DNA of 10,463 nt from Anaerolineales bacterium UBA2232 (GTDB lineage Bacteria > Chloroflexota > Anaerolineae > UBA2200): assembly GCA_002348045.1 (NCBI GenBank), contig DDYO01000087.1, positions 1 through 10,463 of the forward strand, read 5' to 3'. The position numbers and the translations under genes were made by a program. The notes beneath the pieces are model-generated. The model saw only the letters and a program-made list of their open reading frames with translations, made no database searches and was not told the DNA's origin. Each line of letters begins with the position of its first letter. Within the stretch, counting starts at the first letter, position 1. Shown here in pieces: positions 1 to 6,506 of the stretch.

Positions 1-358
1 TGTTCACGATAATCACTGACTTGACCAGGCGCTGCGCAACCGATGTTGCTACTTGCGTCACATAGGTCAGGTCAGCTTCGCCATCAAAGCCCGAAGGAGT
101 CTGCACCGCGATAAAGATGAATTCTGCATCTCGCACGGCCCTGTCATAGTCAGTGGTGAACTCCAAGCGGCCCGCTGCCAAGTTGCGGCGGACCACTTCC
201 TCGAGGCCCGGCTCAAAAATGGGCAGGAATCCCTGTTTCAACCGTTCGATCTTGTCCTCAAGCAAGTCCAGGCAGACCACACGGTTGCCCAAGTCGGCCA
301 GGCAGGTGCCTGTAACCAGGCCCACATATCCCACACCAATCACGCAAATAGTACCCAT
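1..358 (-). CDS. ugd: UDP-glucose 6-dehydrogenase, N-terminal part (runs off left edge)
   Basis: Oxidises UDP-glucose to UDP-glucuronate with two NAD+, a cytoplasmic step supplying uronic acid for surface polysaccharides. About 119 codons are visible and the 3' part lies outside the window. The protein opens with a Rossmann dinucleotide fold: strand, then GVGYVG at residues 8-13, then an acidic strand end (VVCLD). Further family hallmarks follow: PIFEPGLEEVV near residue 46, a GRLEFTTDY segment, and the NAD-site strand IFIAVQTP followed by GEADLTYV. This pattern fits Ugd/TuaD better than UDP-ManNAc dehydrogenase, whose N-terminus diverges after the glycine motif. The catalytic Cys would lie downstream of the visible part. 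The ATG at 358 is chosen because GGAGGA (376-371) precedes it by 12 nt and the fold starts immediately. A terminator separates it from the oxidoreductase gene upstream, and a promoter-like pair lies at 560-533. Confidence 0.92.
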   Translation of the reverse strand, partial: MGTICVIGVGYVGLVTGTCLADLGNRVVCLDLLEDKIERLKQGFLPIFEPGLEEVVRRNLAAGRLEFTTDYDRAVRDAEFIFIAVQTPSGFDGEADLTYVTQVATSVAQRLVKSVIIVN

Positions 359-453
359 GCCGTACGTCTGTCCTCCAACTCACTGCAAAGATGGTCGCCT
401 TCTGGCAGTCGGCAACGGCCGAAAGCAGATCACTCGTTCAGCTGCACGCTTCC

Positions 454-493
454 AAAAAGGAAAAGCCCTGTCCAGCGCGGACGGATCAGGGCT
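454..493 (-). terminator. Rho-independent terminator after the FAD oxidoreductase gene
   Basis: Read on the minus strand, arms AGCCCTG (493-487) and CAGGGCT (470-464) pair. Three more pairs, TCC (485-483) with GGA (473-471), extend the stem past a single bulged A to 10 bp with a 9-nt loop. The stem is followed directly by a T-rich run, TTTCCTTTTT (463-454), interrupted by two C. It lies about 90 nt after the oxidoreductase stop and about 95 nt before the ugd start. It could be a plain terminator or, given the promoter-like pair just upstream, an attenuator in the ugd leader. Confidence 0.8.
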
Positions 494-532
494 GCACACA
501 GGTGCACTAGAGCCACTCATTTGGTGGACGCA

Positions 533-560
533 AGTATAGCGCGCGTCCCGAACAGGTCAA
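533..560 (-). promoter_or_regulatory. Candidate sigma-70-type promoter upstream of ugd
   Basis: On the minus strand TTGACC (560-555, five of six to TTGACA) and TATACT (538-533, five of six to TATAAT) are separated by 16 nt. The pair lies in the gap just after the oxidoreductase stop. Transcription would start near 526 and give a leader of about 168 nt before ugd, with the terminator hairpin inside it. I found no comparable promoter between the hairpin and the ugd start. Confidence 0.55.
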
Positions 561-580
561 AACGTACGTGCTCAAGGGCC

Positions 581-1864
581 CTACGCGCCATCCTCCACGA
601 CCATGGCCGCCAGTCGCTGTCCCATCTCCACCGCATAGTTGGAGCCTCGATCCCACGGATAAACATGGCTCATGCTGGCGAAATACAAACCGCGCACCGG
701 AGTCCGGATCGACGGAATCTGCCGGGAATAGCCCACCGGCACGATCGGCTGGGCATAGTCTTCGCGGAACAGCCAACTCCTGCGCACCCACGACGGATCA
801 AAGTGGGAATTGAACTTGGCTAGACTGGGCAGCCACTCCTCCAGCAGCTCTTCCTTGCTCTTGGTCATGTGCGCCGAGCCACGCTCGGGATAGTCAGCCA
901 GATAGACCAGATGATCCCCCCCATAGTGCTCGGGGGACTGGAAATTCGTGTGCTCCACAAAGGCCAGGAACGGGAACTCACCCTTCGGCAGGTTAATCCA
1001 ATAGTATGGCGTCACCAAGTGACGATCCAGAGCCAGGATCAGAGCCACAGCGCCCACTGACCGCAGTTGTCGCACGCCGTCCAGGTATTCGTCTGAAAGG
1101 CCGGGGGCCAGATCCACCATCGCCGACGGAGATACGGTCGCAATCACGGCATCGAAGCGCTGCTCTCGGTCCTCTACAGTCACGCACACCCCGGCCTCGC
1201 AGGGTTCAACCCGCGATACCCGCGTCCTGAGCAGAATCTCGTTGCCTTGCGCCTTCACCTGGTTCACCAAGGCGTCAATCAAGGTCTGGTAACCACCGAC
1301 AAAGTATCCAAGGCGTGGTGTTCGCTTGTAGATACGCGCCCAGAACCATGCCGCATTCACCTCTTGGTAAAAGCGCCCGAACTTGTTAACCAGAAGAGGC
1401 TCCCAAAGAACACGGTAGGCCCGTTCGCCATAGTACTTGGCCAACCACTCGTGGGCCGGTACCTGCTCCAGCTTTTTCCAATCCGAGGTGAGCCGAAGGT
1501 ACAATGTCACCAAACCGACCCGCACCTTGTCGATGAACGGCAGGTAGGGATAGCGCAGAACAGCGACCGGGTCGTCAAAGGCGTCGATCGTGCAGTTCTT
1601 CCAGATGGCGGTGATGGGTCTAGGGAACATGAGCTTATCGCCCAGACCCAGATCCCGACTAAAGTCGAGGACTATATCGTCGGAAGCGAACAGATGGTGA
1701 TAGAACCTTTCCAGAGGCCAGTCCCATCGCTCATCCTTGAAGGTTGCCGACAGCCCGCCGGGCTCATCAGCCTGCTCATAGACAGAGCAGTGATGTCCTC
1801 TGCGACCCAGTTCATAGGCCGCCGTCAGGCCGGTAATGCCGGCGCCGATAATGCCAATTTCCAT
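581..1864 (-). CDS. NAD(P)/FAD-dependent oxidoreductase, protoporphyrinogen-oxidase/amine-oxidase fold
   Basis: A 427-aa flavoprotein; the exact substrate cannot be told from sequence. The N-terminus carries the FAD-binding Rossmann motif GAGITG (residues 7-12), the acidic ribose-binding residue E30 at the end of the second strand (SVYEQ), and PGGL at 35-38. The C-terminal FAD-contact segment GLYFASMSHVYPWDRGSNY closes the fold, as in flavin amine oxidase and HemY/HemG-type enzymes. The middle part (EPLLVNKFG, WFWARIYKRTPRLGY) resembles a family often annotated simply as FAD-dependent oxidoreductase; members of this wide fold include desaturases, haem-pathway oxidases and relatives of UDP-galactopyranose mutase. 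The ATG at 1864 is chosen because GGAG lies 8 nt upstream and the glycine motif starts at once; an in-frame ATG 30 nt further upstream has no ribosome site. No transmembrane segment is evident. It is probably the last gene of the rsmI transcript, ending at the terminator, with ugd next. That neighbourhood suggests, but does not prove, a role in sugar or envelope metabolism. Confidence 0.85.
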   Translation of the reverse strand: MEIGIIGAGITGLTAAYELGRRGHHCSVYEQADEPGGLSATFKDERWDWPLERFYHHLFASDDIVLDFSRDLGLGDKLMFPRPITAIWKNCTIDAFDDPVAVLRYPYLPFIDKVRVGLVTLYLRLTSDWKKLEQVPAHEWLAKYYGERAYRVLWEPLLVNKFGRFYQEVNAAWFWARIYKRTPRLGYFVGGYQTLIDALVNQVKAQGNEILLRTRVSRVEPCEAGVCVTVEDREQRFDAVIATVSPSAMVDLAPGLSDEYLDGVRQLRSVGAVALILALDRHLVTPYYWINLPKGEFPFLAFVEHTNFQSPEHYGGDHLVYLADYPERGSAHMTKSKEELLEEWLPSLAKFNSHFDPSWVRRSWLFREDYAQPIVPVGYSRQIPSIRTPVRGLYFASMSHVYPWDRGSNYAVEMGQRLAAMVVEDGA

Positions 1865-1970
1865 TGTACGTCTCCAGTAGTCAGGTGACGGCACGCGGCT
1901 GGAGCCGTTGCCCGTTTCGTCGACGAATCAAGGCCGCATTGAGTGGGGCCTCGTCCAGTCCCGTGCGAAC

Positions 1971-2225
1971 CTAGGTCGCTTCCTGTGGCGAGACTGCATC
2001 GCCCAGCATGCCCGCAAGGATTCTCTCCATCGCCATGCTGTGGCTGCACACCCCACGCTGTTCAAAGAAGCGACACCCGCAAATCCACTTGCCTTGCGCA
2101 TAGCTCACGTGGTACGTATCGTTACCACCTCGAAAGTCAACCTCAAAGGCCTGAAACCTTACCCGCTCTCTTTCCTCAGCGTAACGTCGCGCCTTGTCGA
2201 TCTTGCTGACCATTCCAGAGTCCAT
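1971..2225 (-). CDS. Small SWIM zinc-finger protein
   Basis: An 84-aa protein whose recognisable feature is a SWIM zinc finger, CxCx8CxH: C49, C51, C60 and H62. The N-terminal third is basic and charged (KIDKARRYAEERERVRF), followed by a short beta-rich part (FEVDFRGGNDTYHVSY) leading into the finger, the usual layout of this domain. SWIM fingers are known in DNA-binding and protein-interaction settings (SWI2/SNF2 ATPases, MuDR transposases, Sws1), but stand-alone forms of this size have no assigned role. The ATG at 2225 is fixed by a perfect AGGAGG (2240-2235) 9 nt upstream; a second in-frame ATG at 2213 has no such site. It sits 52 nt after the isomerase gene and 106 nt before the oxidoreductase gene on the same strand, so it is probably cotranscribed. 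The gap after it (1865-1970) shows only a weak 5-bp hairpin and no clear promoter. Confidence 0.85.
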   Translation of the reverse strand: MDSGMVSKIDKARRYAEERERVRFQAFEVDFRGGNDTYHVSYAQGKWICGCRFFEQRGVCSHSMAMERILAGMLGDAVSPQEAT

Positions 2226-2277
2226 GTGTGGTTTCCTCCTCGAAACTCCCTTACCACTCTACGACTGACGATTGAGG

Positions 2278-3339
2278 CTATAGCTTGGACATGTACTCCT
2301 TGACGAGCTGGATACTGGCAATCGACCACGGATCCGTCTCGTACAACATTGCGAGGAAGTAGCTAACATAGTCAACGAAGTGGGCCACCCCCAGCATTTG
2401 GGCAAGCCGGCTCTTACCGCGCGCCTTCACAACACTGCACGGTATGCCGCCCTTCTCCAATAGCTCTCGCGTCAGCTCAATACGTGGCGCTACTCGAGGG
2501 TGGTAGCTACTCGAGTCCAGCAGCACATAGTGCAGCCAGCGCTGTTGTTCGGCAGGCAACTCATAACCCACCACTGAATTGTGGTTCGCCTCGGGCAACA
2601 GATCGGATACCGCTGCAGACTTGCTGTTCTCGTTGATCTGGCCCTTCCACCGCCGGGCCACCTCCCCAAGATGCTCTGCCCCATAAACCACGGCGATGCG
2701 GCCGTATAGGCTTCTGGCCATCTGTTTCGCCACATTGCGCTCCACCGGTACGTGTGCCGTGAGCTCGGCTTGCCAGTCTGTCATCACCTGCACCGCTTCT
2801 GCCACGGCCGCTGACTGGTCAGCAAGCAGGCCCGCCGCCTGGACCAGCCCCAGCTGCCCCATCAGGGAGTAACCCAAGGCCGCACGCGGCCATCCTCCAA
2901 ACACGTAGCGGAAGACAGGAATCCCTGTCTCCTTTGCCCGCTGCTCCAGTGTGCCCCCAGAGGTGACGCAAGCTATCGCAGCGCCTGCCCGCTGCGCTGC
3001 CCCAAAGGCGCTCAGCACCTCTTCAGTCGTACCCGAGTGGCTGCACACCAGGACCAGCGTTCGCTTGTTCACAAATGCCGGCACACCATAGTCACGATGC
3101 ACGATGACCGGCACCCGGCACTCCGGCAGGAGGAGAGTACGCAAGAGCTCGCCGCCGATTCCCGAACCTCCCAGCCCACAAACCACGACCTGGTCAACCT
3201 CACCATACCCATTGGGCAGGCGAATATCCTGGGCAATGCGCCAACCTTCGGCGCATTGCTGCGGGAACTCGTCCATCTGAGCCAGTGTCCCGTGCATGTC
3301 CACCTCAGGAAATCGTCCTGGGGCGTCCAAATCAAGCAT
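2278..3339 (-). CDS. Bifunctional phosphoglucose/phosphomannose isomerase (SIS-domain type)
   Basis: Interconverts fructose 6-phosphate with glucose 6-phosphate and with mannose 6-phosphate in the cytoplasm, feeding glycolysis and nucleotide-sugar synthesis. The 353-aa length fits the archaeal/bacterial PGI/PMI family rather than the roughly 550-aa classical Pgi. Two SIS domains are visible. The first carries GGSGIGG (57-63) and the phosphate-binding SHSGTTEE (100-107). An Arg in WPRAALGYS (R152), E237 in QINENSK and H253 in PEANHN match the catalytic set known from the Pyrobaculum enzyme (Arg135, Glu203, His219); the 16-residue Glu-His spacing is identical. The ATG at 3339 is chosen because GGAGG lies 5-6 nt upstream. 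It overlaps the rsmI stop by 8 nt, which suggests translational coupling. In-frame extensions to 3351 or 3429 lie inside rsmI and lack family similarity. Confidence 0.93.
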   Translation of the reverse strand: MLDLDAPGRFPEVDMHGTLAQMDEFPQQCAEGWRIAQDIRLPNGYGEVDQVVVCGLGGSGIGGELLRTLLLPECRVPVIVHRDYGVPAFVNKRTLVLVCSHSGTTEEVLSAFGAAQRAGAAIACVTSGGTLEQRAKETGIPVFRYVFGGWPRAALGYSLMGQLGLVQAAGLLADQSAAVAEAVQVMTDWQAELTAHVPVERNVAKQMARSLYGRIAVVYGAEHLGEVARRWKGQINENSKSAAVSDLLPEANHNSVVGYELPAEQQRWLHYVLLDSSSYHPRVAPRIELTRELLEKGGIPCSVVKARGKSRLAQMLGVAHFVDYVSYFLAMLYETDPWSIASIQLVKEYMSKL

Positions 3340-4189
3340 TCTGACCTCCATCCGTACTGATGTCCTCCGCCTCTTGGGCGGCCAATGAGTACACGTTTCG
3401 CTTCGGCCAACGCGCCTCCGCGGCCACACGCTGCGCCGCGTCCCTTCGACTGGCCCCGGCCGAAAGCGCGGCCTTCAGGGCCTCCAGCACTTGCTGCTTG
3501 GTCCACCCCTCTTGGCGTTGACGACCTGCCCCCTCAACAACCAGGGTATATTCGCCTCGGGGAGTTTTCTCACGAGCATAGTTCACTGCCTCGCTCAACG
3601 ACCCTCGCCAGACCTCTTCGAACATCTTGGTCAACTCGCAGGCCACCACGACCTGCCGGTCGCCCAGGACCTCGGCCAGATCCTCTAGCGCCCTCAGGAG
3701 CCTGTGCGGCGCTTCGAAGCAGATGAGCGTTCGTGGCTCCGTTGCCAGGTCGCTTGCAAGCGTTTTCCTGGCCGCCCGTCGGCGAGGCAAGAAGCCCACA
3801 AATACAAAGCTGTCGGTGGGCAGGCCAGACACGCTCAGGGCCGCAAGAATGGAGGAGGGTCCTGGGATCGGCACAACCCGGATCCCACTGTCAATACAGG
3901 CCTTGACCAAACGGTAGCCCGGGTCCGAAACGGTGGGCACGCCTGCCTCAGAGACCAGCGCCACGTCACGCGACTGGAGAGCCGTGAGGACATCCTCCTG
4001 GCGGTCCAACTCATTGTGCTCGAAAAAGCTCCGTACAGGGGTTTGGATCCCGTATCGCGTCAGAAGCTTGGAGGTGGTCCGCGTGTCCTCGGCAGCAATC
4101 AGGTGTACTTCACCCAGCACGCGCAAAGCGCGCAGGGTGATGTCTTCTAGATTGCCAATCGGGGTCGCCACAACATACAGTACACCCAT
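3332..4189 (-). CDS. rsmI: 16S rRNA (cytidine-1402 2'-O)-methyltransferase RsmI
   Basis: Transfers a methyl group from SAM to the 2'-O-ribose of C1402 in the decoding centre of 16S rRNA. At 285 aa it is full length (E. coli RsmI is 286 aa). It has the tetrapyrrole-methylase fold: the N-terminal VATPIGNLEDITLRAL (residues 7-22), then AEDTRTTSKLL, the glycine/proline motif LVSEAGVPTVSDPGY, PGPSS, and the later ECFEAPHR-like segment (ICFEAPHRL) and VVVACELTK. The usual SDAGTP is here SEAGVP, a Glu-for-Asp and Val-for-Thr variant. The C-terminus (WTKQQVLEALKAALSAGASR) is the helical extension seen in the family. The ATG at 4189 is preferred over one at 4198 because a near-consensus promoter runs to 4197, so transcription should begin at or next to 4189. 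No Shine-Dalgarno site precedes it. The long open frame continuing to 4621 is antisense to xpt and is not part of the gene. Confidence 0.94.
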   Translation of the reverse strand: MGVLYVVATPIGNLEDITLRALRVLGEVHLIAAEDTRTTSKLLTRYGIQTPVRSFFEHNELDRQEDVLTALQSRDVALVSEAGVPTVSDPGYRLVKACIDSGIRVVPIPGPSSILAALSVSGLPTDSFVFVGFLPRRRAARKTLASDLATEPRTLICFEAPHRLLRALEDLAEVLGDRQVVVACELTKMFEEVWRGSLSEAVNYAREKTPRGEYTLVVEGAGRQRQEGWTKQQVLEALKAALSAGASRRDAAQRVAAEARWPKRNVYSLAAQEAEDISTDGGQNA

Positions 4190-4196
4190 CGCGTGC

Positions 4197-4225
4197 ATTA
4201 TAGTGTAATGAGCCTGGCCTGTCCA
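4197..4225 (-). promoter_or_regulatory. rsmI operon promoter, predicted leaderless start
   Basis: On the minus strand TGGACA (4225-4220, five of six) and a perfect TATAAT (4202-4197) stand exactly 17 nt apart. Seven nucleotides after the -10 box comes the rsmI ATG (4189), the place where RNA polymerase would be expected to start. The rsmI transcript is therefore predicted to have almost no leader. It faces away from the xpt promoter. Confidence 0.85.
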
Positions 4226-4255
4226 AACGTCGCGGCGCTCCCCCGGCCCGCTCTT

Positions 4256-4284
4256 TTGGCAGAGAAACATAATACCGCTATAAT
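4256..4284 (+). promoter_or_regulatory. xpt-guaA operon promoter
   Basis: TTGGCA (4256-4261, five of six to TTGACA) and a perfect TATAAT (4279-4284) stand exactly 17 nt apart. Transcription should start near 4291, giving an xpt leader of about 60 nt. The two divergent -35 boxes are separated by only 30 bp of GC-rich DNA (4226-4255), so one bound protein could affect both directions. Confidence 0.85.
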
Positions 4285-4306
4285 CACCCATCATCGTTCG
4301 AAACCA

Positions 4307-4323
4307 GCAGCCAGACTGGCTGC
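4307..4323 (+). promoter_or_regulatory. Palindrome/hairpin in the xpt leader
   Basis: GCAGCCAG and CTGGCTGC are perfect 8-bp inverted arms around a single A. As DNA this is an operator-like palindrome roughly 16-32 nt after the predicted start. As RNA it can fold as GCAGCC/GGCTGC with a 5-nt loop, just upstream of the xpt ribosome site (4335-4340). It does not cover that site and has no T-run after it, so it is not an intrinsic terminator. The leader is too short for a purine riboswitch plus its expression platform. Function is unknown. Confidence 0.5.
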
Positions 4324-4351
4324 GTGCCCAGGATGGGAGGTTTTGGAGCAT

Positions 4352-4927
4352 ATGCACGTGCTTCGCCAGAGGGTTCAACGGGAAGGCGTCAACCTGGGCA
4401 AAGGCATTCTCAAAGTTGACAGCTTCCTCAACCACCAGGTCGATGCCAGCCTCATGATGTCCGCTGGTCGGGAGCTTGGACGGCTCTTCGCCGCGGCTCG
4501 CGTGACCAAGGTGCTGACCGCGGAGATATCGGGCATTGCACCCGCGTTTGCCACAGCCTTGGCCCTCAATGTTCCTCTCATCTATGCTCGCAAGAGCAGG
4601 CCCATCACCATGCCGGCGCAAGTCTACTCGGAGACCGCACCATCACACACCAAGGGACATGTGGTTACCCTGATTGTCTCACCCGAGGTACTCCGTCCGC
4701 ATGAAAGAGTGCTGATCATCGACGATTTCTTGGCCAGCGGCCTCACCATCGCAGCTCTGGGAAGGCTAGTGCAGCAAGCCGGAGCCACCCTGGTCGGGAT
4801 CGGAACCGTAATCGAAAAGGTGTTTGAGGGCGGGCGAGCCCATCTGGGTTCCCAATTCGACGTCCCCATTGAATCTCTCGTCACCATCACCGACATGAGC
4901 GACGGCCGCATCGTGCTGGGAGCCTAG
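4352..4927 (+). CDS. xpt: Xanthine phosphoribosyltransferase
   Basis: Converts xanthine plus PRPP to XMP, a purine salvage step in the cytoplasm. The 191-aa length matches Bacillus Xpt (194 aa). Family marks are visible in order: [14 protein letters not shown] (residues 18-31), the ISGIAPA loop (59-65), YARK (78-81), and the PRPP-binding [11 protein letters not shown] (120-130), followed by [19 protein letters not shown]. Type I PRTases with the KVDSFLNHQ segment are specific to Xpt, separating it from Apt and Hpt. The ATG at 4352 is chosen from alignment with known starts; GGGAGG (4335-4340) lies 11 nt upstream, a slightly long spacing. An in-frame extension to 4193 would overlap both promoters and is rejected. 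It has its own strong promoter, and guaA, which uses its product XMP, follows after 17 nt. Confidence 0.95.
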   Translation: MHVLRQRVQREGVNLGKGILKVDSFLNHQVDASLMMSAGRELGRLFAAARVTKVLTAEISGIAPAFATALALNVPLIYARKSRPITMPAQVYSETAPSHTKGHVVTLIVSPEVLRPHERVLIIDDFLASGLTIAALGRLVQQAGATLVGIGTVIEKVFEGGRAHLGSQFDVPIESLVTITDMSDGRIVLGA

Positions 4928-4944
4928 TGCAGAGGAAAGCCAAA

Positions 4945-6504
4945 ATGATTGACGCCCGCAACAATCAGACCGAGAACATCGCGATTATCGACTTTGGCTC
5001 TCAATATGTGCAGCTCATTGCGAGGCGCGTGCGTGAGTGTGGCGTGTATTGCCAGATTTTCGCCCATCACGCTCCTCCCGAGGAAATCGCCGAGTTCTCA
5101 CCCGTGGGGTTCATTCTCTCCGGTGGTCCCTCCAGCGTGTATGACGCCGGTGCACCCCGCCTGCCCTCCTATGTATTGGGCAGCGGCGTGCCCGTGCTGG
5201 GCATCTGCTACGGTATGCAGCTACTGGCTCAAGAGCTCGGGGGAGTTGTGACGGGCGCTGCCCACAGGGAGTACGGCCCTGCGACCCTTAGACTATGCGA
5301 CAACCACAGCCCCCTCTTTGCGGAGCTGCCTTCTGAATTCGCCGTCTGGATGAGCCACGGCGATAAGGTGACAGACCTGCCCACGGGCTTTCGTGTTCTG
5401 GCCAGCACCGACAATGCGCTCGTGGCCGCTTTGGGCGATGAGGACCGCAGTCTTTACGGCTTGCAGTTCCATCCAGAAGTCGTGCACACGCCACGGGGCA
5501 TCGATGTGCTCCGCAACTTTTTGTTCCGCGTCTGCGGGTGCCACGGTAACTGGCGGCCCGCTTCATTCGTGGTCAGCGCGGTCGAGGCAATTCGCCGTCA
5601 GGTGGGCCAAGACAAAGCCGTTTGTGGCCTCTCCGGAGGGGTCGACTCGACCGTGGCGGCGACCATTGTTCAGCGAGCCATTGGAGATCGTCTCACTTGC
5701 ATATTCGTCAACCATGGCCTCCTTCGACTGAACGAAGCCGAGGAAAACCTGGACGCATTTCGACATCTGGGTCTCAACGTGGTCTATGTCGACGCCTCTC
5801 AGCGCTTTCTGAGTGCCCTCGAGGGTGTGGTGGACCCGGAACAAAAGCGCCGGATCATCGGCCGTGAGTTCATCCGTGTGTTTGAGTCTGAGGCACAGCG
5901 TTTGGGTGATGTGCCATTCCTGGTACAGGGTACCCTCTATCCAGACGTTATCGAAAGCAGCGGCACTGAAAGCAAGACGGCGGCTCGCATCAAGACCCAT
6001 CACAACGTGGGTGGCCTTCCCGATGACATGCGCTTTCGCCTCATCGAGCCGCTCAAGTACCTATTCAAGGACGAAGTGCGCCGAGTCGGTGTCGAGCTTG
6101 CACTGCCCGACCCGATCGTCCAGCGGCAGCCCTTTCCCGGCCCCGGGCTTGCCGTGCGCATTATAGGTGAAGTCAACCCGCAGGCGCTGGAGACGTTGCG
6201 GCAGGCCGATGCTATCGTGACCTCCGAGATCGCTGGCGCCGGGCTAGGTCAAGAGGTTTGGCAGTACTTTGCGGTTCTGACCAACATCAGAACCGTGGGT
6301 GTCATGGGTGACAGCAGGACCTACAGCCACGTCGTCGCAGTCAGAGCGGTTTCCAGCCAAGATGGGATGACAGCGAATTGGGCGTACCTTCCCCACGACC
6401 TGATGGCACGCATCTCCAGTCGTATCGTCAATCAAGTTCCGGGGGTCAATCGAGTGGTGTATGATATCACTAGCAAACCGCCCTCAACGATTGAATGGGA
6501 GTAG
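4945..6504 (+). CDS. guaA: GMP synthase (glutamine-hydrolysing)
   Basis: Aminates XMP to GMP using ATP and ammonia from glutamine, the last step of guanine nucleotide synthesis. The 519-aa protein has the full two-part layout. The class I glutamine amidotransferase domain (residues about 12-200) has the nucleophile C88 in [10 protein letters not shown] and the partners H176 and E178 in LQFHPEV. The ATP pyrophosphatase domain has the P-loop SGGVDS at 230-235 and [11 protein letters not shown] further on. The C-terminal dimerisation domain ends in the typical KPPSTIEWE. All expected catalytic residues are present. The ATG at 4945 is chosen because GAGG lies 9 nt upstream; a GTG at 4927 overlapping the xpt stop has no ribosome site. 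Xpt and GuaA together turn xanthine into GMP without IMP dehydrogenase; no guaB is in the window. Confidence 0.98.
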   Translation: MIDARNNQTENIAIIDFGSQYVQLIARRVRECGVYCQIFAHHAPPEEIAEFSPVGFILSGGPSSVYDAGAPRLPSYVLGSGVPVLGICYGMQLLAQELGGVVTGAAHREYGPATLRLCDNHSPLFAELPSEFAVWMSHGDKVTDLPTGFRVLASTDNALVAALGDEDRSLYGLQFHPEVVHTPRGIDVLRNFLFRVCGCHGNWRPASFVVSAVEAIRRQVGQDKAVCGLSGGVDSTVAATIVQRAIGDRLTCIFVNHGLLRLNEAEENLDAFRHLGLNVVYVDASQRFLSALEGVVDPEQKRRIIGREFIRVFESEAQRLGDVPFLVQGTLYPDVIESSGTESKTAARIKTHHNVGGLPDDMRFRLIEPLKYLFKDEVRRVGVELALPDPIVQRQPFPGPGLAVRIIGEVNPQALETLRQADAIVTSEIAGAGLGQEVWQYFAVLTNIRTVGVMGDSRTYSHVVAVRAVSSQDGMTANWAYLPHDLMARISSRIVNQVPGVNRVVYDITSKPPSTIEWE

Positions 6505-6506
6505 GC

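Noticed and set aside
381..520. Short open frame of 46 codons in the ugd leader on the minus strand.
   Set aside because: No ribosome site, and it runs through the terminator hairpin; no sign of a real peptide.
53..823. Long plus-strand open frame across ugd and the oxidoreductase end.
   Set aside because: It is antisense to two well-supported genes, has no recognisable domain and crosses the intergenic terminator.
1247..1888. 213-codon plus-strand open frame opposite the oxidoreductase gene.
   Set aside because: Shadow of the opposite strand; no domain, no ribosome site.
1916..1927. Perfect 12-bp palindrome TTCGTCGACGAA in the gap before the oxidoreductase gene.
   Set aside because: A palindrome of this length is expected a few times by chance in 10 kb, and it has no promoter beside it.
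1930..1952. Possible hairpin AGGCC/GGCCT after the SWIM gene.
   Set aside because: Only 5 bp with a long loop and no proper T-run; not convincing as a terminator.
4190..4621. Open frame extending rsmI upstream by 144 codons on the minus strand.
   Set aside because: It lies antisense to xpt, covers the rsmI promoter, and has no family similarity; RsmI is already full length from 4189.
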